Shown: positions 34,327 through 44,062, counted from the stretch's first letter. The stretch is 64,000 nt of DNA from Flavobacterium piscis (GCF_001686925.1 NZ_LVEN01000046.1:186001-250000); one strand, 5' to 3'. Notes: generated by a model not told the origin, from the letters alone. Numbers and translations: made by a program.

Positions 34327-35033
34327 CTAGTTCCTCACCAATTTATTGTGCTTCAACACATTATTGCCTATATTTTTACTTTCAAATAAAAGCATTGCTT
34401 CATTTGCTTTGCCCATTTGGTTGATACCTTTTAAGGATTCTGCATAACGATAATAATACATGGCATCTAAATCTGTTTTCAGAATAAAAAGTTCTTCGTA
34501 GTATTTAGCTGCTTTAGCCAAATCACCATCAAAATAAGCCCTGTCTGCCACTTTAGTGAGCATATCTATGGATTTATATCCTTTGTCCAAAACTTTTGAA
34601 TATGTGTCGACTACATCTATCGTTAAATATTTTGGGGCTTCGGCGGGAGCGATTACATCGACTATAATCGGATCGATTTTTACGGACTATCAACGACAGT
34701 TTTTGACTTTAATGCAACATCAAAGCGTTTTACTTTCGGTTTTCTGTATATTGGCGTTACTACTCTGGTATTATTAGGACCGAGGTCATAGGTGTTGACC
34801 ATATTGAGTTTTGAAACTTCGTATTTGGTAATTCTTTTTCCGAAAGTCATATTAATGGTTTCCTCTACATAATACCCTACAATTACCAGATTTTCTTTAG
34901 AGGAATTATCAGAACGCACGGTTGCATTCTCGATTGCTGTAATGGCAGAAGCATTGTCTTTGCTTTGCCCAAAACAGCTAAAAGAAAAATTTAATAAAAT
35001 TGCTACAAAAAGTACCTCATAAATTTTCATCAT
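34327..35033 (-). pseudogene. Exported TPR protein (OmpA/PorE-like N-terminal part), broken by a frameshift
   Basis: The start at 35033 gives a signal peptide (to about residue 22) and 117 residues before a TAA at 34680-34682. From 34680 downward the neighbouring frame continues without a break (KIDPIIVDVIAPAEAPKYLTID...) into VLDKGYKSIDM and a tetratricopeptide stretch (KAAKYYEELF, YYYRYAESLKG), ending at 34327. One extra base near 34683-34686 would join them into about 235 residues. The TPR part resembles the N-terminal domain of flavobacterial OmpA-family/T9SS proteins, but the OmpA part is absent. It may be a sequence error, a recent mutation or a real pseudogene. Confidence 0.75.
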
Positions 35034-35173
35034 AGTTTGGCATTATTCCTAAAATAAATACAAAACACTGATATAAAGATAGTTATTATTTTATTTCTTT
35101 ATTTAATAAAACCTATAAACAGCCATAAAAAACGTTTAAACGTAACTAATAATATGGATTCTCATATTATTAT

Positions 35174-35213
35174 AAAAAAGCAGCGTTACTTTTCAGTAAC
35201 GCTGCTTTTTATT
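35174..35213. terminator. Bidirectional-looking terminator after the C1 peptidase gene
   Basis: AGCAGCGTTACT (35179-35190) pairs perfectly with AGTAACGCTGCT (35195-35206), with an A-run on one side and a T-run on the other. It lies 20 bases past the stop of the C1 peptidase gene. Confidence 0.88.
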
Positions 35214-35232
35214 TAGATAATTTGCTATACTC

Positions 35233-36429
35233 TTAAACCCCTAACTTCTTCGCAATTTCAGTAGGTATTCCTCCTTTGTTTAGTAACAAAGCAGTTGTTT
35301 TATATTTCACAAAGTTTTTAGTTACAAACAAATATCCTTTGTAGTCGTTTGTTGCTCCCCATGAATTTTTTACAATATAATATTCTTTTCCGGTTTGATC
35401 TTTTGTAAGACCAATAATGTGCATTCCGTGGTCGTCTGTTGTGGTGTAATTGTCAAACGCAGCCTGACGCATTTCAGGTGTGATTTCAGGTTCCGCTTTT
35501 GGGCCGTTGAACATGTCTGCTTTTTCTTCGGCAGTCATATCGTCAAATTTCTTTGTTGGTACATAGGCTACTCCATTTTTCCAGCTAAAGCTTTTCTCGC
35601 TTACATCTGTTGCCCATGCTACTGTGTAACCTTTTTTAAGAGCATTGTCGATAACATCTGTCATGTCGTTTACTTTTACGTTGTAAACCTGATCAAATGA
35701 CCAGTTGTCCGGTACCATCATGGTTGTTTTTTCGTAATACGGAGAGGTTGTAAACGATGAAATTTCTACATACTCATCAGGATTAATTCCTACTACTTCT
35801 TTAGCAAAAGTTTGTGGCGTATAGTTTTTCCCTTTGTAAGTAAAGTTTTCCGGCACGGTTCCTAAATACGAATCGATAACTGCAGTGTAAGCTTTTTTCC
35901 AGTTTGGCGTTAATTCGCCGTTCGGGTTTTTAACCACAGCCGCTAGAACACCTTCTATAAGCGCTGCCATTTCTCCAAATTTATTTTTATCAGTTCCGTA
36001 GTTCAATCCTGTGTAAACTTCTCTTGGTACGGTTCCGTATTTTTTATACATATTTATTACATCATGCAAAGCTCCACCATCACCTAAAGTAACTGCTCCG
36101 TGCATGCGTACATAATTTACTCCTTTTTCTACATAAACGTTTCTTGCAGAGTAAATCTGAGACAATTCTACTGGTTGTTTTCCTAAACGAATCATTTCTG
36201 ACTCTAAGAAAGAGTTAGTAGAATAACTCCAACATGTTCCTGATGAACCCTGAAGTTTTACAGATGTAGTTCCTAAATTGATTACGTCGGTGAATTTAAA
36301 GTTTTCTTTACTTTTTTCGCTTGCATTGAGTTTTAGTGAATTCACTAAAATGTCTTGTGCAAAACAGCCAGTTGCTCCAAGAAAAAAAACCGAAGCAGCA
36401 AGCACTGATTTGAATGAAAATGTATTCAT
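35233..36429 (-). CDS. C1 family papain-like cysteine peptidase (bleomycin hydrolase/PepC-like)
   Basis: A 398-residue exported peptidase with a signal peptide (to about residue 24). The catalytic Cys is Cys66 in QGSSGTCWSYS, the His is in DDHGMHIIGL and the Asn in VKNSWG, the order of clan CA family C1. The long segment between Cys and His (about 270 residues) resembles the aminopeptidase C/bleomycin hydrolase subgroup. I infer a periplasmic or surface peptidase. It is single and followed by a strong terminator. Confidence 0.92.
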   Translation of the reverse strand: MNTFSFKSVLAASVFFLGATGCFAQDILVNSLKLNASEKSKENFKFTDVINLGTTSVKLQGSSGTCWSYSTNSFLESEMIRLGKQPVELSQIYSARNVYVEKGVNYVRMHGAVTLGDGGALHDVINMYKKYGTVPREVYTGLNYGTDKNKFGEMAALIEGVLAAVVKNPNGELTPNWKKAYTAVIDSYLGTVPENFTYKGKNYTPQTFAKEVVGINPDEYVEISSFTTSPYYEKTTMMVPDNWSFDQVYNVKVNDMTDVIDNALKKGYTVAWATDVSEKSFSWKNGVAYVPTKKFDDMTAEEKADMFNGPKAEPEITPEMRQAAFDNYTTTDDHGMHIIGLTKDQTGKEYYIVKNSWGATNDYKGYLFVTKNFVKYKTTALLLNKGGIPTEIAKKLGV

Positions 36430-36603
36430 AATATTTATTTAATGATTTAATAAATTAGTTGTTACAATTTATTTTTGTTACAAAACAATTAAATTTTATA
36501 CATAAAAGCTAAGTTTCAACCGTTAATAATTACAAAATATTTTCATTAAGCTATAATCTCTTACAAAATATGCAGAAAAGAAACTCTAACTAAATCGAAA
36601 AGA

Positions 36604-36846
36604 ATGTTTTTTTACTTTTATAAAATGCCACTTGCTTTACATTTTGCTGGAATTTTACCCAATCAGGGATTTTTGGAGCGATCACTTCCGGAAACGAAAA
36701 AAACAAATAGTTTATTAGAAGCCAAAATCCAGGGTCCGGAATTTATTACCGGTAGAGCATTTGGTCCTGAAGGCTCCATACAGGCCATTATTTTTTGTGT
36801 ACTTGGAACTATTGTAGTATTGATTTTGAGCCGCAAAGCAAACTAA
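36604..36846 (+). pseudogene. Small ORF, possible C-terminal remnant of a CPBP-type membrane protease
   Basis: An 80-residue frame with a short hydrophobic start and an ending FITGRAFGPEGSIQAIIF followed by a membrane helix. The FGPEGS-plus-helix ending reminds me of the C-terminus of CPBP (CAAX-like) intramembrane proteases, and an ALHFAGILPN stretch resembles their HxxxN region, but the N-terminal two thirds are missing. No ribosome binding site or promoter is apparent. A terminator lies just after it. It may instead be a genuine small membrane protein. Confidence 0.35.
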
Positions 36847-36909
36847 ATCATAAAACCTTACTGGAAGTAATAAGCATCCTGAAAAACTTGCTAGTAATGT
36901 TTACTATAA

Positions 36910-36952
36910 GCTGCTGATTGGAATTATAATCCAATCAACAGCTTCTTTTTTA
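36910..36952 (+). terminator. Plus-strand terminator hairpin
   Basis: AGCTGCTGATTGGA (36910-36923) pairs with TCCAATCAACAGCT (36931-36944), one mismatch, followed by a T-run. It points on the plus strand, away from the small ORF, and slightly overlaps the end of the minus-strand GH130 gene. Confidence 0.7.
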
Positions 36953-38014
36953 TAAAGCATTAGATTGTAGAAGTGAGAAAATATCTTTAATCGAAAATTG
37001 TGCACCACAAACAAATTCATCAGAAGCTCCGTAATAAACAGTCACAGTATCGCCATCAGGTTCAACGATATGCCCATTTGTAAATACTACATTGCCAAAG
37101 AATCCGCATAATTCATAATGTGTAGTAGGCACCATGATGGGCTCATGCGTTCTTGCAATTATTTGTGAAGGATCTTCGAGATCCATTAAAAAAGCTCCTA
37201 AACAATATTGATGATTTTCATTGGCGCCATGATAAATTTCTAACCAGCCTTTGTCTGTTTTTATAGGAGCAGCTCCTGCCCCAACTCTTTTACTATCCCA
37301 CAATCCTTTTCTGGTTTTAATAATGCATTTGTGATTTCCCCAATGAATACCATCGGGAGATGAGGCTAACCAGATATAATTACCGCCAATATCTACGCTG
37401 CTTGGACGGTGCAAAGCATAAAAAATTCCATTTATTTTTTCTTCAAAAATGGCACAATCTTTATTGTGTGCCGGTAATATCATGCCGTGTTTTTTAAAAT
37501 TTTTCCAATCTTTGGTGGTTCTTAAACCAACTCCAACGCCGTTGTCTGATACCGAAGTGAAGGTTAAATAATAAGTTCCTTCGATCAGAGCAACACGACA
37601 ATCCTCGATTCCAAAAGTTTCCAGCGCTCCTTCACCAACAAGATGAGGATAATTTTCAGGCTCATAAAACCGATGTCCGTCTTCGCTGCACAATAATCTC
37701 AGATGCGATAACGTCGTTAAGTAATCGACTCCGTTATAATTAATTACTCTGGCATCCCTTGCTATTAAATCAGGATGATCTTTTACAATCTCAATTATTT
37801 CAATAGTGCCTGTTGCTGTTAATATCGGAAAAGAAATCATGTTTTCTTTTTGTTGTGGTCTTTCTGCAACTCGTACAATTAGCCATGTTTTATTTTCAAA
37901 CCAAAATACTCCGGGATTCAGAAGGCAGGTAATTTCTAGTCCTTCTCTGCTTGCAGGTAGATCAGATGGCGATAGTAAAGGATTTTCTTTAAAACGTTTT
38001 GCTATATCTTTCAT
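36950..38014 (-). CDS. Glycoside hydrolase family 130 enzyme (beta-mannoside phosphorylase type)
   Basis: A 354-residue five-bladed beta-propeller protein. The GH130 features visible are the N-terminal NPLLSPSDLP and FWFENKTWLIVRVAERP, the GIEDCRVALIEGTYYLTFT blade containing the catalytic Asp, and KTDKGWLEIYHGANE. Known members cleave beta-mannosides by phosphorolysis (or hydrolysis in some subgroups). There is no signal peptide, so it should act in the cytoplasm. It lies downstream of the BamA-like gene with a terminator between, so linkage to that cluster is not proven. Confidence 0.92.
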   Translation of the reverse strand: MKDIAKRFKENPLLSPSDLPASREGLEITCLLNPGVFWFENKTWLIVRVAERPQQKENMISFPILTATGTIEIIEIVKDHPDLIARDARVINYNGVDYLTTLSHLRLLCSEDGHRFYEPENYPHLVGEGALETFGIEDCRVALIEGTYYLTFTSVSDNGVGVGLRTTKDWKNFKKHGMILPAHNKDCAIFEEKINGIFYALHRPSSVDIGGNYIWLASSPDGIHWGNHKCIIKTRKGLWDSKRVGAGAAPIKTDKGWLEIYHGANENHQYCLGAFLMDLEDPSQIIARTHEPIMVPTTHYELCGFFGNVVFTNGHIVEPDGDTVTVYYGASDEFVCGAQFSIKDIFSLLQSNAL

Positions 38015-38118
38015 ATCTATGTCTCTAGATTATTGTAGCTAAAAGATAACTCTATTTTTTTATTTAAGATCTATTTTTATTTAAAAACCTGCCATGCTTA
38101 AATTTTTACATAAAAAAA

Positions 38119-38158
38119 CAAAAAAAAAGTCTCAATAGATAGTAACTATTGAGACTTT
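38119..38158 (-). terminator. Intrinsic terminator after the BamA-like gene
   Basis: AAAGTCTCAATAG (38126-38138) pairs perfectly with CTATTGAGACTTT (38146-38158), with a T-run following on the minus strand. It closes the envelope cluster. Confidence 0.88.
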
Positions 38159-38186
38159 AGCTATAAACTAACTAATTGTAATATTA

Positions 38187-39371
38187 TTATCGTAACCAAT
38201 TGCTACCAAACACGATGTAATAAGCCCAGTCTTCATTACCTTTTGCAACGTCGACTCCCATACGGAGTTTGAATTTTCGAGCCAGTAAATATCTAAAACC
38301 TGTTCCGTAACTGTAGACTACCGGTTTAGAAAAAGCTTTATCCCAATCATTAAAAGCACTTGCAACACCGCCATAACCCATAAGGCTCCATCTTCTGTAT
38401 ACATCCCACCTCAACTCTCCTTCGGTAACGATACTGGTTTTACCCTGGTACCTGGCCGCCGGAATGCCTCTTAAGTTAATTCCTGGCCGAAGATAAAAAG
38501 GCGGACTCCCAAAAGCCTGCTCGCCCTCGATCCTGAGTCCTCCAATTATTTTTTTAGCTATGGGGTAATATCCAATTGCTGATAAATTTACCCGCCAGGC
38601 ATCATAATCACTGCCTAATGTATTATCTGACCAAAAAAAGTCTGCCTGTAATCGAACTCCTTTATCCGGAGTAAAAATATTATCCCGTCCGTCAAACTGA
38701 ATGGCTCCTCCTAATTGACTTACCACACTTTTTATATCATTTAATTTAGCAAATGAGGGAAGATTGTTTAAATCCGGAAAATTAATTTTAGAGTCTAACA
38801 AAAGATATTGTGGCCCCGCACTCCATTTTGCATTTCGAAACTGTTTCATTACTCGTGCGTAAAAAACAAATGATTTAAAATTAAGATCAATTTCCTGATC
38901 TTTTCCGCTGGGCAAATTTTCATAAAAAGACATGTTTACATTTCCATAACCTGCTCCCACACGGTACATTATCTTTGATTTTATAAAACTTCCGGCTCTA
39001 AACGCGCCCGCAACCCAGCTCTTATTACCTGTATACATACCCATCGCTCCCGTAATATCGGGGTCTATAAAGCGTTTTTTTCCGTTTTCATCAATTATGG
39101 GATCATGTTTTTTTAGAAAAATAGGTACAACTGCACCCCCAATTCCGCCTAAAGCCGGTTCTGTAATTAATGTGGGAACAACAATAAAACCATGTGCGTA
39201 AATAATATAATCGCTTAAATCGAATGCTCCGTCCAGAGAATCTTTTACACTAATATGAGTTTTTTGTCCTAGCAATGCAGTGGATGATAAGAGAAAGAAA
39301 AGTGTTGCGAGAATAATTTTCTGAAAGAGTTTCGTGCTTTTCCTGGTAGAATCTGAATATTTATTTCTCAT
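38187..39371 (-). CDS. BamA/TamA family outer membrane barrel protein
   Basis: I use the ATG at 39371 (394 residues), which gives a signal peptide ending near ALLGQ; an upstream ATG adds 17 implausible residues. The C-terminal half shows the D15/Omp85 barrel, with GGAIQFDGRDNIFTPDKGVRLQADFFW, LRPGINLRGIPAARYQGK (the conserved L6-type RG region) and a final aromatic strand. POTRA domains are absent, so it is not the essential BamA. I infer an accessory outer membrane channel or lipase-like barrel. It is the last gene of the envelope cluster. Confidence 0.85.
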   Translation of the reverse strand: MRNKYSDSTRKSTKLFQKIILATLFFLLSSTALLGQKTHISVKDSLDGAFDLSDYIIYAHGFIVVPTLITEPALGGIGGAVVPIFLKKHDPIIDENGKKRFIDPDITGAMGMYTGNKSWVAGAFRAGSFIKSKIMYRVGAGYGNVNMSFYENLPSGKDQEIDLNFKSFVFYARVMKQFRNAKWSAGPQYLLLDSKINFPDLNNLPSFAKLNDIKSVVSQLGGAIQFDGRDNIFTPDKGVRLQADFFWSDNTLGSDYDAWRVNLSAIGYYPIAKKIIGGLRIEGEQAFGSPPFYLRPGINLRGIPAARYQGKTSIVTEGELRWDVYRRWSLMGYGGVASAFNDWDKAFSKPVVYSYGTGFRYLLARKFKLRMGVDVAKGNEDWAYYIVFGSNWLR

Positions 39372-39455
39372 TAAAAATAATTTAAGATTATCGAATTCAT
39401 TAAAAAAAAAAACACTCTTCAATTAAAAAAAGCAGTCACATTACGCTACTTGCAA

Positions 39456-40427
39456 CTATTTTTTCTTTAAACTAAACACATGTGCAAGCGTTAGAAAAAA
39501 TGTATTTCCCTGAAATCTATTTATGGCTTCGACCTCAGCAATCCAACGGAATCCGGCAGAGGTACTAGAGCCAATATGAAAATAGTTTATCTCGGCTCCA
39601 ATACCGCCAACACGATCTTTATCTGTTTCAATAGTACCAAATACAGGAACCGGTATTTGATCGTTTGTCACTTTGTATTGCAAATAATAAATTAATCCTG
39701 CGTTAAGGATTCCTTTAGGAGCTGTTTTTTCAGGATTCATCATATAAAATGTTTTTCCCAAACCTCCTTCAATACTTAAAAGATCTCCGGTTTTAATATC
39801 GGTATCTTTCTTTTTACCATTTATTTCATAAGAGGCCAAAGCCGAAAAATGAACCGTTTTTTTATCATTAAAAAATAAAGTGGTTCCGGCTGAAAATTCA
39901 TTCATAAACATTCCTAAACCGCTATTATCAGAAGCTCCCATATCAAATTTTCCTGTTGGCAAGTAGATTTGATAACTAAAAACAAAATCGGCCCTTTTAT
40001 TGTGCCAGCCCAATTGAACCGGTACGATATAAGTATCTGTTAAAGCAATAGAAGTTTTGGAGTCTAAAGTATTTCCCTGAATTCTATTGGATGCAAATGC
40101 AACTAAAACAGTTGCTCCGTAATTGGCACCTAAAATTTTGAAATCACTTACATAGGATGCCCCAACACCTGTAATAAACATGTTAATATCAGGATTTACA
40201 ATAGCTTTATCGCCATTGGCATTTCGTAAAGATGAAGCACTGTAAAAATATCCCGGTACATAAACACTTAACGTATTTTCAGGAGTTTGTGTTCCGGACT
40301 GCAGTCCCATTGCACCAAGAATATGCCCTCCCTTAAGCTGACTATGACCAAGGAAACAAACAAAGAAAAGTAGTATTGTAAAAAATGATTTTATGGTTTG
40401 TCTCTTGGTATTAAATTTTGTTTTCAT
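39456..40427 (-). CDS. Outer membrane transporter-type barrel (SphA/MetA-pathway family)
   Basis: A 323-residue exported protein with a signal peptide (to about residue 30). The start GGHILGAMGLQSGTQTPE and the alternating strands with VSDFKILGANYGATVLVAF and GGIGAEINYF are typical of the transporter/SphA-like, MetA-pathway barrel family (FadL-like predicted barrels). Relatives are linked to uptake of hydrophobic compounds. It lies 56 bases downstream of the AraC regulator and 84 bases upstream of the BamA-like start, so the three are likely one transcript. Confidence 0.8.
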   Translation of the reverse strand: MKTKFNTKRQTIKSFFTILLFFVCFLGHSQLKGGHILGAMGLQSGTQTPENTLSVYVPGYFYSASSLRNANGDKAIVNPDINMFITGVGASYVSDFKILGANYGATVLVAFASNRIQGNTLDSKTSIALTDTYIVPVQLGWHNKRADFVFSYQIYLPTGKFDMGASDNSGLGMFMNEFSAGTTLFFNDKKTVHFSALASYEINGKKKDTDIKTGDLLSIEGGLGKTFYMMNPEKTAPKGILNAGLIYYLQYKVTNDQIPVPVFGTIETDKDRVGGIGAEINYFHIGSSTSAGFRWIAEVEAINRFQGNTFFLTLAHVFSLKKK

Positions 40428-40483
40428 AATTGATATTTAAAAATTAATAGACTCCAAAGCTTCTTTTTACAAACTATCCCTTT

Positions 40484-41671
40484 TTAATTCGAAGCTTCTT
40501 TAAAATAGTAACCATTCGTTTTCTCAGGATTAATTCTAATTATTTTAAAATATTCAGAAGGTGATTTTCCGGTATGTTTTATAAAGGCTCTAAAACAAGT
40601 TGTTCTGGATTTAAAACCAGATCCCCAGGCCATACCTTCGAGTGATAGATCTTTCCATTCAGGATCATTAATTTTTTCTTTAAAATACTCAATCCTTTTT
40701 AAGTTGACATAATCCTGAAAATGAAGATTAAATTCTGAATTGATTAAATTGGAAATGTGATGTACTGATATTTCGGTTTCATCAGCTATATCGCGAATTA
40801 CTAAATCTTTTTTCAAAAAGAGTTCTTTTGATGCAAAAATGCTTTCTAGTTTGTTTAGGTATAGTAATTTTTTTTCGGCAGTTAATTCTTTAACCAGTGG
40901 TAAAGCAGTTTTACTTTCGGCGGTTTTTAGGGGTTTTGATCTTGTTTCAGCAATCTCGATAGTTTCATTCGAGTCATAAAAAAATTGTGGTTTAAAATAT
41001 AGCCAGCCTACTGTAAAAACCAAAACGGAGGATATTAATATGTAACAGGAAAAATCAACCTTATCAACTCGTGCAATTAAAAAATAATGCACAAAAAGAG
41101 CTGAAAACATAAACAATATCATCAAATTATATACTCTTATCCATCTTAAAATTTTTATTCTGCTAAAATGATTTTCTTTAAATGTTTTCAAATCATAATT
41201 CAAAATCATCATGGTCTGGCAAAAAGCGTAAAAGAGCCAAACAGTAAGACTTAATGTCGAAAACGGACTGTTTATTTTCACAGAAATATAATCAAGTATA
41301 GGAAGATTGATAAAATTCCCTAACCATACCAAAAGGGTTAAACTAAAATAGATTAGAAAAGGTAAAAAATGCAGCCAATCGTATTTTTTAAATAATCTGC
41401 CTGAAAACAATATACTTCTTACATACAAAAAAGCGCAAGGAGCCACCAGAAAAATAAACGATTTTGCAATCATAAATAAATCAGGAAAGTTTTTAAAACC
41501 AGTTACCGATAAGTAAAAGTTATAAACGCTGACAACTGCAAGACTGAACAAAAACAGGCCCAGAAAAAAACTTTTTGAATAGTTTTTTTTTGAAAAAAGA
41601 ACCATAAACGAAGTTGCAAAACCAACTATTGTCGCTATAAAAAAGAATAGCGAAAGTACAATATCTACCAT
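40484..41671 (-). CDS. Membrane-anchored AraC family transcriptional regulator
   Basis: A 395-residue protein with six or seven predicted membrane helices in residues 1-240, a linker, and an AraC-type double helix-turn-helix in about 290-390 (RDIADETEISVHHISNLINSEF and SGFKSRTTCFRAFIKHTGKSPSEYF). The membrane part takes the place of the usual ligand-binding cupin, so it probably senses a membrane or envelope signal. Its position inside the envelope cluster makes it the prime candidate for the cluster's regulator. Confidence 0.9.
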   Translation of the reverse strand: MVDIVLSLFFFIATIVGFATSFMVLFSKKNYSKSFFLGLFLFSLAVVSVYNFYLSVTGFKNFPDLFMIAKSFIFLVAPCAFLYVRSILFSGRLFKKYDWLHFLPFLIYFSLTLLVWLGNFINLPILDYISVKINSPFSTLSLTVWLFYAFCQTMMILNYDLKTFKENHFSRIKILRWIRVYNLMILFMFSALFVHYFLIARVDKVDFSCYILISSVLVFTVGWLYFKPQFFYDSNETIEIAETRSKPLKTAESKTALPLVKELTAEKKLLYLNKLESIFASKELFLKKDLVIRDIADETEISVHHISNLINSEFNLHFQDYVNLKRIEYFKEKINDPEWKDLSLEGMAWGSGFKSRTTCFRAFIKHTGKSPSEYFKIIRINPEKTNGYYFKEASN

Positions 41672-41805
41672 ACTCTAACTCTTGATTTGTTTGAAATATT
41701 CCTTTTTCTTTTTAAAATAAATTTAAAAAGAAGCAGTCTTCAACTTATAAAACACTGTACTCACCGGGGAGATAAGTACAGTATTCTTAAATAATAAGTT
41801 TTAAA

Positions 41806-42387
41806 CTATTTTTTTGCTAATCCCGGAGGAAAACCTTCCAGAATTTTTTTGATAGAACTGGCAACAAATTCGTCAGGATTGTCTGGTTTGCTGTCAATTT
41901 GTGCATTACCTACTCCTTGCCAAATTAGTTTTTGAGTTTTTGAAGACACGATATCGATTATAAGTGAACCATCAACATAATCGTAAGTATTAAATGTTGT
42001 ATTGGCACCACCCATCATCGCTCCTCCGCCCCAATATCCGTAAGGACGGTACATTCCGCCATAGCCATAAAAATCTGAGTTAGCAGTAACCTGTGTTTTA
42101 TTTTTTAAGATGGTAACTGCATTTACTTTTAAATCAGGATCAGCACTGGTTTCTGTAAAGCCTTTGCTAATTAATTCTGAACGGATCGCCTTTGTAATAC
42201 GATCCACATTTAATTGATTTATCTGACCTTCCTGCGCTTTTAAATCATAAAATGCAAACGTTTTATATTCGCTAAAATTAGCGGCATGGTCGTAATCAGT
42301 TGTAACTTTTACAGATGGAGAACAGCTGTAAAACAAACCCAAAAGTAACATTGGGATTATACGAAGATTCTTTCTTTTAATATTCAT
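41806..42387 (-). CDS. DUF4136 lipoprotein
   Basis: A 193-residue lipoprotein (FYSCSPS, Cys22). The DUF4136 pattern is visible: VTTDYDHAANFSEYKTFAFYD at the start, IRSELISKGFTETSADPDLKVNAV in the middle and GSLIIDIVSSKTQKLIWQG near the end. It probably sits on the inner face of the outer membrane. Function unknown. It is separated by 263 bases from the DUF2252 gene and by 134 from the AraC gene. Confidence 0.9.
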   Translation of the reverse strand: MNIKRKNLRIIPMLLLGLFYSCSPSVKVTTDYDHAANFSEYKTFAFYDLKAQEGQINQLNVDRITKAIRSELISKGFTETSADPDLKVNAVTILKNKTQVTANSDFYGYGGMYRPYGYWGGGAMMGGANTTFNTYDYVDGSLIIDIVSSKTQKLIWQGVGNAQIDSKPDNPDEFVASSIKKILEGFPPGLAKK

Positions 42388-42650
42388 GTTGTGGTATTTA
42401 AATTAATGATTAAATTCGTTTTTAACTAAAATTCTTAAATCTTGATTAAATCCTGAATATGGGGGAAGTCATGTTAAATAATTGCTTAATTTTTTCACAA
42501 ACAACTACTAACCAATACCTTAGTTCATACTCAAAGATAAATTATTTTATTTAATTAGCATAGTACTATCACTAAAATTCTTACTTATTCTATCACAATA
42601 ATTTTTGTCTCAAAAATCTCTTACCCGTATATTCTATTTTATTAATAAAG

Positions 42651-44051
42651 CTAGATTTCTGCCGAAATGGGTAATTTTCCTTCTTTTATTGCTTCTAACA
42701 TTTTATTATAATCTAATTCGTTTTGATTGGCATAGGAAATAGAGAATCTCGAAATGGCATTGGCAAATTCATCACTTTTTCCTATATAACCTGACAGCAC
42801 CGACGGATCTCCAGTACGGGCATGTGCTCTTGCAAGTGCCCATCCGCAAGCTTTGGCATAATCGCTCATGTTTTTAGCTTTCATAATTTCAAGTACTGGT
42901 TTTACTTTTGCATCACGAAGCTGTCGGATATAGAAAAATTTACTATTATCGGTATTATTTGTCCATCCTAAAAACAGATCCGATGCCGCTTGCATCAACT
43001 TTTGTCCTCTCACTATTCGTTCGCCCTGATGTGTGTATTTGCTTTTTGCTTTTACATTTTCTTCTAAAACACTTTTTCTGGCTTCTTTAAATTGTAAAAA
43101 AATAGGTTCTCCAGTGGCGGACATTAATAAACTAATACCGCAAAGTGTTCCCACACTTCCCACACCTACTACTTTTATGGCCAAATCATGCAAAGTATAC
43201 CTGCTAAGCAATACTTTTTTTTCATCAGACAATGTTTCTAAATATTTATTATGAATGGTTTCTGCTTCTAACAAAATCCGTTTTCCCTCTTCTCCTGATG
43301 GATGATAAATTAAAGGCGGGTCGTCTTTTATTCTGGCCCGTGGTCCTTCCTGATACGTCATTTTTGCAAATTCTTTTTCGTGCGCAGTATATTCTGCTGC
43401 TTTTTTTAGTCTTTTTTGCTGAAATTCTTTCAGTTCCTCATCTTCGTTTCTGTCAATAAGTTCAGCCAGATCAATGTCAGCGTACCAAATTTGAAGTGCC
43501 GATAATTTACTGTATTCCAGCATATGTCTCTTATAACTATCGGCAACATTCCATGCAAATTCTTTACAGGTTTTATTGCTAAATTTTCTCCATCGTCCTG
43601 CAATTACAAAACTTGCTGCAAGTCTTTTTAAATCCCATTCCCACGGACCCGGAAATGTTTCATCAAAATCATTTATATCAAAGACCAATTTACGTTCCGG
43701 GGTTGCAAAACCTCCAAAATTCATCAAATGGCAATCACCGCAAAGCTGTAAATCTATTCCAGTATTTACTGTTGTTCTTAAATCTGCAGCCATAATAGCA
43801 GCAGATCCTCTAAAAAAGGCAAAGGGACTTTCCATCATTCTGCTGTATCGAATGGGCAGTAAACTTTCTATTCTTCCAATGCTGGTTTTAATTAAAATTT
43901 CTACCGGATCTTCACGGTTTTCTGCAGGCGAATACTTCTCATGAGAAGAACGTGGAACGACTTTTCTAATTGCCGTACCTTTATCGTAACGCTCTGCTTT
44001 TGAAGATAATGCATCAAATGAAATTTCGATATTTTCCAATTTTTCAGCCAT
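42651..44051 (-). CDS. DUF2252 family protein (kinase-like fold)
   Basis: A 466-residue soluble protein with the DUF2252 landmarks: ESPFAFFRGSAAIMAADL, LCGDCHLMNFGGFATPERKLVFDINDFDE, and GPWEWDLKRLAASF. The GDCHLMNF/DINDFDE pair resembles the catalytic HxDxxxxN and DxD parts of phosphotransferases of the protein-kinase-like superfamily (aminoglycoside phosphotransferase type). I infer possible small-molecule phosphotransfer in the cytoplasm; the family has no established activity that I know. It starts 11 bases after the upstream DUF1254 gene, so they are co-transcribed. Confidence 0.9.
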   Translation of the reverse strand: MAEKLENIEISFDALSSKAERYDKGTAIRKVVPRSSHEKYSPAENREDPVEILIKTSIGRIESLLPIRYSRMMESPFAFFRGSAAIMAADLRTTVNTGIDLQLCGDCHLMNFGGFATPERKLVFDINDFDETFPGPWEWDLKRLAASFVIAGRWRKFSNKTCKEFAWNVADSYKRHMLEYSKLSALQIWYADIDLAELIDRNEDEELKEFQQKRLKKAAEYTAHEKEFAKMTYQEGPRARIKDDPPLIYHPSGEEGKRILLEAETIHNKYLETLSDEKKVLLSRYTLHDLAIKVVGVGSVGTLCGISLLMSATGEPIFLQFKEARKSVLEENVKAKSKYTHQGERIVRGQKLMQAASDLFLGWTNNTDNSKFFYIRQLRDAKVKPVLEIMKAKNMSDYAKACGWALARAHARTGDPSVLSGYIGKSDEFANAISRFSISYANQNELDYNKMLEAIKEGKLPISAEI

Positions 44052-44062
44052 TAGAATAATTA

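Noticed and set aside
34680..34690. Programmed -1 frameshift at the break in the TPR gene
   Set aside because: The zero-frame codons at the junction (CCG TAA) do not form a slippery heptamer, so a plain mutation or sequence error is more likely.
38187..39371. Essential outer membrane assembly factor BamA
   Set aside because: The protein is only about 394 residues and lacks POTRA domains.
41754..41782. ACTGTACT/AGTACAGT hairpin between the DUF4136 and AraC genes
   Set aside because: The stem is only 8 bp with a 13-base loop and no T-run follows on either strand, so a terminator call is not supported; an operator remains possible but unproven.
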